From NCBI GenBank assembly GCA_015069565.1, contig SVIJ01000005.1:1-49731 (forward strand): a stretch of 49,731 bases of DNA, written 5' to 3'. Made by a program: the position numbers and the translations under genes. The stretch's first letter is position 1. Every line of letters starts with the position of its first letter. The stretch comes from Clostridiales bacterium. GTDB lineage: Bacteria; Bacillota; Clostridia; Christensenellales; Borkfalkiaceae. The notes under the pieces were generated by a model that saw nothing but the letters and a program-made list of their open reading frames with translations, made no database searches and was not told where the DNA came from. Of the stretch, positions 31,709-38,631 are shown in pieces.

Positions 31709-31762
31709 AAAAGTTTCTCCTTGTTTTGGCGGAAAAGGAAAACCCTTCCCTACGTTTTTTGC

Positions 31763-31982
31763 GTTTGCCATGGGCAAACATATCGCTATGGAGTGAATTG
31801 ATTGCCAAAGGCAATCGTGAATTGCGTTTTTCAAACGCGTGAATTGACGGCTATGCCGTCGTGAATTGCAAGGCGTTGCCTTGCGTTATGGAATAATTAT
31901 AAATTTACCACAACGTTTGCCATGGGCAAACAATTCACGTCGCGTTAGCGACAATTCACGAACGCATTGCGTTCCATTCACT
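31763..31982. repeat. Modular hairpin array I (complete; reverse-orientation twin of array A)
   Basis: GTTTGCC-atg-GGCAAAC with ATATCGC at the left edge, then GTGAATT-separated GATTGCC-aaa-GGCAATC, GCGTTT-ttc-AAACGC, GACGGC-tat-GCCGTC, GCAAGGC-gtt-GCCTTGC. Centre GTTATGGAATAATTATAAAT then TTACCACAAC. Right arm with AATTCAC: GTTTGCC-atg-GGCAAAC, GTCGC-gtta-GCGAC, GAACGC-att-GCGTTC. Reverse-complemented, it aligns with array A unit by unit, lacking only A's GAAACC hairpin. Confidence 0.92.
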
Positions 31983-32011
31983 TTATCGTACATTCGGACG
32001 ATAAAATGTGC

Positions 32012-32986
32012 TCAATCCGTACCTGCCCCGCTCTTTTTTAAGAATTCTTCAAATTCTTCGGGGGTGAAAACACGGGCTTTTTGCTCAATCGCGGATTTCA
32101 GGCGCGCGCCGTTTTCCGTCGCAAAGGCTACGTAATATTCACACTCTTCCGCCTTGTAGCTGTAATAACAGCCCTGCGCAAATGCCGCCTTGATGAGCTT
32201 CTTGGCAAGCTCCACCTGCTCTTCTAAGGGATGGGAAAGACAAAACCGCTTAGCTTTAAGCGCGCCGCTACGATTGCGATTACGCTTTTCACGGTCGATA
32301 AACCGATGTACCTCCGCGCGTTTTTGCTCGCGCAGCTCCTTTTTGCGGTTGACCGCCGCTTGGTGCTGACGAAAGGCGCGGGAAGTCGTTTGCGTGATTT
32401 CGTAATTCTCGATTTTGCCTGCCACGATTTCGTATTTTTCTAAAAGCTGCGGCAAGGTCAAGCCCGTTTCCTTGCAGATGGCTTCCGCGATCTTCATCGT
32501 CGCGTACGCGTCGTCCACCGCGCGGTGGGCGGTGAACTCTACCCCAAGGCTTTCCGCAATCGCGCCGAGCGCATATTGACGGGAAAAATCCGCAATCTTG
32601 TTCATGTACAAAAACTGGGTGTCCGCAAAGGAAAAGCGGAAGGACGGCAGGGAAAAACGGTTGGTTTCTAAATTCAAGTACTTCACGTCGTTCATCGTCG
32701 CGTGCCCTGCCACCAACGTGTCTTCGTCTTCCAGCAAAGAACGGATTTTGTCCACCACTTCGGGAAAGGTCGGGTACTCCTTGAACTTGTCGTATTCGTA
32801 CGGCAAAACAAGACCGCGAGAGCCCTTGCGGTCGGTCAAGTGAAAGCCCCCCTTCGGATTGATGAGCAGGTCTTCCTTTTCCAAAATATGAAATTGTTCG
32901 TCCGTCAGGCAGTACCCGAACGCGCAAATTTTTGCTACGTTCTTGAATACCCCTGCACATTCGATGTCGAAAAATAAGTATTTCAT
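32012..32986 (-). CDS. DEDD-family 3'-5' exonuclease (DnaQ-like)
   Basis: 324 residues from ATG 32986, where the exonuclease fold begins immediately (MKYLFFDIECAGVF, Exo I with Asp and Glu). Exo II is in VAGHATMNDVKYL (Asn-Asp) and Exo III in HRAVDDAYATMKI (His and Asp), making a DEDDh nuclease. The C-terminal 120 residues are Lys/Arg-rich (NRKKELREQKRAEVHRF) and unlike DNA polymerase III epsilon; they may bind nucleic acid. Function: 3'-5' exonuclease on DNA or RNA, target unknown. It starts 18 nt after the serS terminator with no visible promoter, so it probably relies on read-through from serS. Confidence 0.88.
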   Translation of the reverse strand: MKYLFFDIECAGVFKNVAKICAFGYCLTDEQFHILEKEDLLINPKGGFHLTDRKGSRGLVLPYEYDKFKEYPTFPEVVDKIRSLLEDEDTLVAGHATMNDVKYLNLETNRFSLPSFRFSFADTQFLYMNKIADFSRQYALGAIAESLGVEFTAHRAVDDAYATMKIAEAICKETGLTLPQLLEKYEIVAGKIENYEITQTTSRAFRQHQAAVNRKKELREQKRAEVHRFIDREKRNRNRSGALKAKRFCLSHPLEEQVELAKKLIKAAFAQGCYYSYKAEECEYYVAFATENGARLKSAIEQKARVFTPEEFEEFLKKSGAGTD

Positions 32987-33003
32987 ATCCTGTTTTACCC
33001 GTT

Positions 33004-33033
33004 GAAAAGACCGCATTTTCGTGCGGTCTTTTT
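33004..33033 (-). terminator. Intrinsic terminator between serS and the exonuclease gene
   Basis: AAAAGACCGCA-ttttcg-TGCGGTCTTTTT, usable in both directions; on the minus strand it follows the serS stop by 18 nt. Confidence 0.88.
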
Positions 33034-33050
33034 AGGTCGTTTTTTCGTCG

Positions 33051-34340
33051 TTAGTTTTTGGGATTGATCACTTTTTTGCCACCCATGTACGGCTGCAACG
33101 CTTCGGGAATGGTCACCGAGCCGTCCGCCTGCAAGTGATTTTCCACGAATGCTATGAGCATTCTGGGGGGAGCAACCACCGTGTTGTTCAAAGTGTGCGC
33201 GAGCTTGGTCTTACCGTCCGAATCCTTGTAGCGGATGGAAAGTCTACGCGCTTGCGCGTCCGTCAAGTTCGAGCAGCTGCCCACTTCGAAGTACTTCTTC
33301 TGTCTGGGGCTCCAAGCTTCGACGTCACAGCTCTTGTATTTGAGATCCGCAAGGTCGCCCGAGCAGCAGCCGAGCTGTCTTACAGGAATATCCAGCGAGC
33401 GGAAAAGCTCTACTGTGTAGCTCCACAGCTTTTCGTACCATTCGTCGCTCTCTTCGGGGCGGCAAACGACAATCATTTCCTGCTTTTCGAACTGGTGAAT
33501 ACGGTAGATGCCGCGTTCTTCCAAGCCGTGCGCCCCCTTTTCCTTTCTAAAACAAGGGGAATAGGAAGTGAGCGTCAAGGGCAGGGTAGCGCCGTCGATG
33601 ATTTGACCCATAAATCTACCGATCATGGAATGTTCGGACGTACCGATCAAGTACAGGTCTTCCCCTTCGATCTTGTACATCATGTTTTCCATTTCGTCAA
33701 AGCTCATTACGCCCGAAACGACGTCGCCGTGGATCATGTACGGGGGGATCACGTAGGTGAAGCCCTTGTCGATCATGAAATCACGCGCGTAGGTGAGCAC
33801 CGCCGAATGCAAGCGCGCGATGTCCCCCGTCAAATAGTAGAAGCCCTGACCAGAAGTACGGCGCGCGGAATCCACGTCGATACCGTCCAGCTTTTCCAAA
33901 ATATCCAAGTGGTAAGGAACTTCAAACTCAGGCACAGTCGGTTCGCCAAAGCGAGCAAGCTCGACGTTTTCTTCGTCGTCCTTGCCAAGGGGAACGTCGT
34001 CTGCAATGATATTCGGGATCGCCATCATCGCTTTTTTGAGAGCCGCTTCCACTTCCGCGCTCTCCGTTTCGATTGCGGCAAGACGGTCTGCATCCGCCTT
34101 TACCTGCGCCTTTACCTTTTCAGCGCCTTCTCTATCCCCTGCCTTCATCAGCATACCTACCTGCTTGGACAGGGTGTTTCTTGCCGATCTAAGCGCGTCG
34201 CCTTCTTGAATGAGCGCGCGGCGCTTTGCGTCCAGCTCGATTACTTCGTCTACGAGCGGAAGCTTTTTGTCCTGAAATTTCTTGCGAATGTTCTCGCGGA
34301 CAAGGTCGGGATTAGTTCTAATCAGTTGAATATCAATCAT
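33051..34340 (-). CDS. serS: Seryl-tRNA synthetase
   Basis: 429 residues from ATG 34340 (AAAGGAG site). The N-terminal MIDIQLIRTNPDLVRENIRK and the long antiparallel coiled-coil arm (about residues 27-100) bind tRNA-Ser. The class II catalytic core shows motif 2 CFRKEKGAHGLEERGIYRIH and motif 3 NNTVVAPPRMLIAFVENH, with IPEALQPYMGG at the end. It charges tRNA-Ser. Transcribed alone, divergent from the P-type ATPase, from the promoter 34377-34405. The leader is only about 30 nt, too short for a T-box. Confidence 0.98.
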   Translation of the reverse strand: MIDIQLIRTNPDLVRENIRKKFQDKKLPLVDEVIELDAKRRALIQEGDALRSARNTLSKQVGMLMKAGDREGAEKVKAQVKADADRLAAIETESAEVEAALKKAMMAIPNIIADDVPLGKDDEENVELARFGEPTVPEFEVPYHLDILEKLDGIDVDSARRTSGQGFYYLTGDIARLHSAVLTYARDFMIDKGFTYVIPPYMIHGDVVSGVMSFDEMENMMYKIEGEDLYLIGTSEHSMIGRFMGQIIDGATLPLTLTSYSPCFRKEKGAHGLEERGIYRIHQFEKQEMIVVCRPEESDEWYEKLWSYTVELFRSLDIPVRQLGCCSGDLADLKYKSCDVEAWSPRQKKYFEVGSCSNLTDAQARRLSIRYKDSDGKTKLAHTLNNTVVAPPRMLIAFVENHLQADGSVTIPEALQPYMGGKKVINPKN

Positions 34341-34376
34341 CGGACGTTTACTCCTTTCATTACTGCTTTCCGCATT

Positions 34377-34405
34377 ATTATACAACTTTCCCCTAAAAAA
34401 ATCAA
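34377..34405 (-). promoter_or_regulatory. Promoter of serS
   Basis: Minus strand TTGATT (34405-34400), 17-nt spacer, TATAAT (34382-34377). Confidence 0.85.
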
Positions 34406-34455
34406 TGATTTGTCTATGGCTGAATGGATTTTCGGTGAAAATTTTCCGCAAAACC

Positions 34456-34484
34456 TTGTTTTTTTATAGCGTTTATGGTATAAT
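34456..34484 (+). promoter_or_regulatory. Promoter of the P-type ATPase gene
   Basis: TTGTTT at 34456-34461, 17-nt spacer, TATAAT at 34479-34484. The -10 box lies inside a perfect palindrome. Confidence 0.85.
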
Positions 34485-34492
34485 ACCATAAA
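34472..34492. promoter_or_regulatory. Palindromic operator candidate over the ATPase -10 box
   Basis: Arms TTTATGGTAT (34472-34481) and ATACCATAAA (34483-34492) are perfect reverse complements around a single A. A dimeric repressor bound here would block the promoter. Confidence 0.6.
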
Positions 34493-34534
34493 TAGTGCCG
34501 CGAAAAAAACGTTTGCGGCGCAAGGAGAATAGCT

Positions 34535-37231
34535 TTGAAAGACGAAACGAAAAACGTAGCGGAAACGGAAACGGTAGAAACTTCCACCCCCACGCCCGCT
34601 CCGAGTGAAGAAAAGAAGAAAAAGAAAAAAGCGCCCGTCCTGCTGACGGTGGAAGAAGAGCCTGCCGCCGAGCCTGCAACGGACGAAGAAAAAAAGACCA
34701 TCTTCAAGCGCAAGCAAAAGCAGGAAAAGAAGAAGTATTACCCCCGCTATCAGCCCACCGCTTCGTACGGCTTAACGCACGAGCAGGTGGAGGATCGGCT
34801 TGCCGAAGGCTTGCACAATAAGGAAACGAAGAAGTATTCCAAGACCTACCGAAGTATTTTCGTAGGGAACATCTGTACCTTCTTCAACCTACTGGGCTTA
34901 CTCGCCGCGATCTTCTTGATGTTCGCGCGCGCAAGCATCAGCCAGTATATGTTCGTGATCATCTTCGCGGTGAATATCTTTTGGGGAATTTTCCAAGAAG
35001 TGCGCGCGAAGATCAAAATCGACAAGCTGACTGTCCTTACGTCGTCGTCTGCATCCGTAATCCGCGAAGGGAAACAACAGGAAATCCCCGTAGGGGAAAT
35101 CGTAATCGACGATATTCTCGTATTGCACGCAGGGCAACAGGTACCTTGCGACTGCTTTGCCGTCGAAGGTCAGGCGGAGCTGAACGAAGCGCTTTTGACG
35201 GGTGAATCCGTTCCCATCAAAAAGGACGTTGGCGATCCGCTGTACGCAGGCTCGTTCGTCGCGAGCGGAAAAATTACCGTCCGCGTCGACAAGGTGAGCG
35301 AAGATACTTATATCAGCAAGCTTACGTCCAAGGCAAAGGCGTATAAGCGACCCAAGTCCGAGATCATGAACTCCATCACCACCTTCATCAAGGTGATCGG
35401 GTTTGCGATTCCCGTGCTGGCGGTGCTCATGTTCTTCAACAACTACTCGGTGAAGTTTGGCATGGAAAACAACTGGGCAAACATCATCAAGCACATCAAC
35501 GAAAACGGCGGCTTCTTCACGATGCTCTTTGAAGGGGAACCGAACACGGGCATGAGTGAAGTGGTACAAAACACCGCCGCCGTCGTACTCGGTATGATTC
35601 CTTCGGGGCTGCTCCTTTTGACCACCGTTGCTATGTCCTTGGGTATGATCCGACTCACCAAGTACAATACCTTGGTGCAGGATATGTACTCGCTCGAAAT
35701 GCTCGCCCGCGTCAACGTGCTGTGCCTGGATAAAACGGGTACGATCACCGACGGCAGAATGAAGGTGAGCGACTGTATTCTTCTCAACAACCCCACAGGC
35801 TTTACGATGGATGAAATTTTGGGCTCGATGCTGGCGTCCTTGGACGACAACAACCAAACGTCTATTGCGCTCTACGAGCGGTTCGGTCACTCGACGACGA
35901 TGAGCGCTACGGCGCGCGTGCCCTTCTCTTCGCAGAGAAAGATGTCCGCCGTCACCTTCGGGGAACACGGTACGTTCGTGCTCGGCGCGCCCGAGTTCGT
36001 TTTGAAGCCGATGCCCGCGAAGGTGGATAAGCTCGTCAAGCAGTACGCGCAGATGGGCTTGCGCGTTATGGTGGTGGCGCATTCCACGTCCACCATCGTT
36101 GGGGATAAAATCCCCCACGCGCTCCGCGCGGTGTGCTTGATCACGCTCGCCGACAACATCCGCCCCGACGCGATTGAAACCATCAAATGGTTTAAGGAAA
36201 ATGACGTTGCCGTTAAGGTGATTTCTGGTGATAACCCCGTGACCGTTGCCGAAGTGGCGCGGCGCGCAGGCATCAAAAACGCGTCGCAGTTCATTTCCCT
36301 GGAAGGGCTTTCCGAAATCGAAGTGGAAAACGCCGCCAACGAATACACCGTCTTTGGCCGCGTGACCCCCGAACAAAAGGCGATTTTGATCCGCGCGATC
36401 AAGAAAGCGGGCAACACCGTTGCCATGACAGGCGACGGCGTAAACGATATTCTCGCAATGAAGGACGCCGACTGCGCCATCTCCGTTGCTTCGGGCAGCG
36501 AAGCGGCGAAAAACGTTTCCAACCTTGTCTTGCAGGACAACAACTTCGGCTCGATGCCGAAAATCGTTTACGAAGGCAGACGAGTTATCAACAATATCAA
36601 GGAATCGGCGTCACTGTATATCATGAAAACGCTGCTGACCGCCCTCCTTGCGCTCACCTGTATTTTCGTACACACGGGCTACTTCTTCAAGCCAAGCCAC
36701 ATGATGCTGTATGAAATGTTCGTCAGCGCCGTACCTTCGCTTGCGCTCTCGCTGCAACCGAACACCGAACGCGTGAAAGGGAAATTTATTCCCTTCGTTA
36801 TCAGCCGCGCCCTGCCAGGCGCGCTCACGATGGGGCTGTGTATCTTCTCGGTATACGTGATTTCGCAAATCAGCGATCTTGCCCTGCACTTCGGGTTTAC
36901 CACGAACGTGGACACCGAAGAAGCCAAAGCCGCCGCGTCCCTAACCTACAACGCCATTATGATGCTGGTGTTGACGTGTACGGGGCTTGTGATGCTGTTT
37001 AGAATTTGTCAGCCGTTCAACGTATGGCGCGCCGTGTTGTACGGAGCTTCGCTGGGGCTGTGTATCTTGGCGGTGACCATTCCTTTCTTCGGAGAGTTCA
37101 TCTTCACGGGCTGGTCGTCGGTGCAGTTTAACATTTCGCAATCGCTGCTACTCATTATTTTGGTGCAAGCGGCGCTACCCATCTCTGGCGGACTCATCAA
37201 ATTCTTCGATATGTTTAATCCTGCGGATTAA
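34535..37231 (+). CDS. Cation-translocating P-type ATPase (CtpE-like)
   Basis: 898 residues starting at TTG 34535, 7 nt after AAGGAG. The first ~70 residues are a charged Glu/Lys-rich tail. The P-type core has LTGESVPIKK in the actuator domain, the phosphorylated Asp399 in LCLDKTGTITDG, and the hinge TGDGVNDILAMKDADCAI. About ten membrane helices are visible, including the PEGL-like IPSGLLLL of M4. VQDMYSLEMLARVNVLCLDKTG resembles mycobacterial CtpE and related Firmicute P2-like pumps that move Ca2+ or other divalent cations. There is no N-terminal metal-binding CxxC domain, so a soft-metal P1B pump is unlikely. The exact ion is unresolved. A palindrome over the promoter suggests repression. 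Confidence 0.92.
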   Translation: MKDETKNVAETETVETSTPTPAPSEEKKKKKKAPVLLTVEEEPAAEPATDEEKKTIFKRKQKQEKKKYYPRYQPTASYGLTHEQVEDRLAEGLHNKETKKYSKTYRSIFVGNICTFFNLLGLLAAIFLMFARASISQYMFVIIFAVNIFWGIFQEVRAKIKIDKLTVLTSSSASVIREGKQQEIPVGEIVIDDILVLHAGQQVPCDCFAVEGQAELNEALLTGESVPIKKDVGDPLYAGSFVASGKITVRVDKVSEDTYISKLTSKAKAYKRPKSEIMNSITTFIKVIGFAIPVLAVLMFFNNYSVKFGMENNWANIIKHINENGGFFTMLFEGEPNTGMSEVVQNTAAVVLGMIPSGLLLLTTVAMSLGMIRLTKYNTLVQDMYSLEMLARVNVLCLDKTGTITDGRMKVSDCILLNNPTGFTMDEILGSMLASLDDNNQTSIALYERFGHSTTMSATARVPFSSQRKMSAVTFGEHGTFVLGAPEFVLKPMPAKVDKLVKQYAQMGLRVMVVAHSTSTIVGDKIPHALRAVCLITLADNIRPDAIETIKWFKENDVAVKVISGDNPVTVAEVARRAGIKNASQFISLEGLSEIEVENAANEYTVFGRVTPEQKAILIRAIKKAGNTVAMTGDGVNDILAMKDADCAISVASGSEAAKNVSNLVLQDNNFGSMPKIVYEGRRVINNIKESASLYIMKTLLTALLALTCIFVHTGYFFKPSHMMLYEMFVSAVPSLALSLQPNTERVKGKFIPFVISRALPGALTMGLCIFSVYVISQISDLALHFGFTTNVDTEEAKAAASLTYNAIMMLVLTCTGLVMLFRICQPFNVWRAVLYGASLGLCILAVTIPFFGEFIFTGWSSVQFNISQSLLLIILVQAALPISGGLIKFFDMFNPAD

Positions 37232-37273
37232 ACATAAAATTCCGTCTTGGCAACAAGACGAGCATAAAAAAGA

Positions 37274-37318
37274 AAAACCCTACGGTTGTACTTGTACAAT
37301 ACCGTAGGGTTTTATTTT
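37274..37318 (+). terminator. Intrinsic terminator of the P-type ATPase gene
   Basis: AAAACCCTACGG (37274-37285) pairs with CCGTAGGGTTTT (37302-37313), inner TTGTA-cttg-TACAA, T-rich tail. Confidence 0.92.
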
Positions 37319-37324
37319 TAGGCG

Positions 37325-37440
37325 TTGTGCGTTGCGTAGCAACGGACGGGGATTTTATGGGAAATCCAGGCACGCCGTCGGCGCGAGACGAACATACATA
37401 CCGCAAGCGTTAGCGCGGATATATATGTTTTATTCTGCCT
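37325..37440. repeat. Cluster of unrelated small hairpins
   Basis: GTTG-cgtag-CAAC, GGATTT-tatgg-GAAATCC, CGCC-gt-CGGCG, CCGC-aagcgtta-GCGCGG enclosed by AACATACATA and TATATATGTTTT. Laid out like the modular arrays, but without a repeated spacer; possibly a decayed array. Confidence 0.5.
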
Positions 37441-37465
37441 TGCTTTCGCTTATTGCCGTAAGCAC

Positions 37466-37494
37466 GAGATTCTTCGACTGCGCTCAGAATGACA
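37466..37494. repeat. TCATCCTGAGCG repeat (inverted orientation)
   Basis: GAGATTCTTCGACTGCGCTC then AGAATGAC, matching the second half of the copy at 12452-12528. Confidence 0.8.
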
Positions 37495-37513
37495 ACACGG
37501 ACAATGCACTTTT

Positions 37514-38290
37514 TTAGCCGTTCTTCTTCGTCGTGCTTGCCGCTATCGTCGTGACGAACTTTCGAGAGAAGAATCTCGGCAGGAAGGTCGTCAGCTTGTT
37601 GCCAAACCCGACCACCGCCACGCGTGCGCCCTTCTTCGATTTTTTGTAGCCGTACGCCGCTACCTTTTCCGCAGGAATGGGCTTGATTTTCTCAAAGGTA
37701 AAATCATTGCCTGCCGTGCCTACAAAGCCCGAATCAAACGGCCCTGGACACAAAGTCAAAATGCGTACCTTGCTCTTGCGGATTTCGTGCGCAATCGCTT
37801 CGCCAAGGTACAAAACGTATGCCTTGGAAGCGTGGTAGGTGCTCATGTACGGGCTGGGCATAAACGCCGCCATCGAGCTGACGTTGATGATGCGCCCTTC
37901 GTTGTTTTTCAGCATATCCGTCAAAAATACGCGGGTGAAATAAAGAAGCGCGGCGCAGTTGACGTCGAGCATATTCAGCTGTACGTCCACGTCCATATCC
38001 TTGAAGTCCTTGCAATCGCCAAACCCTGCGCCATTGACAAGATTGTTGACGAAATACCCTTTCTCTTGCGTGTATTGATAAAGCGCCTTGCAAGCCGCTC
38101 TATCCGTCAAATTCGCTTGGAAAACATCCACCGTTATCTCGGGAAATTCGATTTGAATCTCCGCTTGCATCGCGGCAAGCTTGCCTTCGTTCGTACCCGA
38201 GAGCAACAAGCTGTTGCCATCCTTTGCATACAGCCTTGCAAATGCCTTTCCAAGACCGCCCGTTGCGCCTGTAATGAGTGTTATTTTCAT
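37514..38290 (-). CDS. Short-chain dehydrogenase/reductase (SDR)
   Basis: 258 residues from ATG 38290 (AAAGGTGGGGG site). Classical SDR features: TLITGATGGLGKAFARLYA (residues 3-21, TGxxxGxG cofactor loop), NNLVNGAGFGD (NAG-like motif), catalytic Ser in INVSSMAAF, and YHASKAYVLYLGEAI with the YxxxK pair. The arrangement resembles DltE/YqjQ-like SDRs of unknown substrate. C-terminal residues beyond 200 (KKSKKGARVAVVGFGNKLTTFLPRF) suggest a membrane-proximal tail. Monocistronic with a very good promoter at 38327-38355. The substrate is not predictable. Confidence 0.92.
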   Translation of the reverse strand: MKITLITGATGGLGKAFARLYAKDGNSLLLSGTNEGKLAAMQAEIQIEFPEITVDVFQANLTDRAACKALYQYTQEKGYFVNNLVNGAGFGDCKDFKDMDVDVQLNMLDVNCAALLYFTRVFLTDMLKNNEGRIINVSSMAAFMPSPYMSTYHASKAYVLYLGEAIAHEIRKSKVRILTLCPGPFDSGFVGTAGNDFTFEKIKPIPAEKVAAYGYKKSKKGARVAVVGFGNKLTTFLPRFFSRKFVTTIAASTTKKNG

Positions 38291-38326
38291 ACCTGCCCCC
38301 ACCTTTTTGTGTTTTTTGTTGTTTTT

Positions 38327-38355
38327 ATTATAGCATATAAATTGTATTTTTGCAA
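38327..38355 (-). promoter_or_regulatory. Promoter of the SDR gene
   Basis: Minus strand TTGCAA (38355-38350), 17-nt spacer ending TGC, TATAAT (38332-38327). Confidence 0.87.
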
Positions 38356-38373
38356 GCGTTGCAAAATACAAAA

Positions 38374-38618
38374 GTGAATTGAACGCTTAATGCGTTCGTG
38401 AATTGCACATTTGTGCGTGAATTGACGGTAAAAGCCGTCGTGAATTGCAAACCTGCGGTTTGCGTTGTGGCTGTATTTATAACGTAAAATCCCCTTGCTC
38501 TCGCCAAGGGGATTTTTCTTTTTTCCATAACGCAAGGCATTGCCTTGCAATTCACGCGTTTGATAAAACGCAATTCACGAAACAGCAGGTTTCAATTCTC
38601 GCCCGTTAGGACAATTCA
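38374..38618. repeat. Modular hairpin array J (GTGAATT type with a terminator in its centre)
   Basis: Left arm: GAACGC-ttaat-GCGTTC, GCACA-tt-TGTGC, GACGG-taaaag-CCGTC, GCAAACC-tgc-GGTTTGC, with GTGAATT. The centre GTTGTGG...TTCCATAAC is split by a terminator hairpin (38485-38519). Right arm: GCAAGGC-att-GCCTTGC, GCGTTT-gata-AAACGC, GAAAC-agcag-GTTTC, and a decayed GCCCG unit, with AATTCAC (once AATTCTC). Starts 19 nt beyond the SDR -35 box and ends 14 nt after gyrA. Confidence 0.9.
38485..38519 (-). terminator. Terminator inside array J (serves gyrA)
   Basis: ATCCCCTTG (38489-38497) pairs with CAAGGGGAT (38504-38512); A run on one side and T runs on both strands. gyrA transcripts would pass the array's right arm before ending here. 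Confidence 0.8.
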
Positions 38619-38631
38619 CTTCTTTGCCGAA

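Noticed and set aside
34341..34376. T-box riboswitch upstream of serS
   Set aside because: The predicted leader is only about 30 nt, with no specifier stem or T-box sequence.
33135..34469. 444-codon frame antisense to serS
   Set aside because: serS has complete class II synthetase motifs on the other strand; the antisense frame is a low-complexity His/Arg/Val-rich shadow that also crosses the divergent promoter region.
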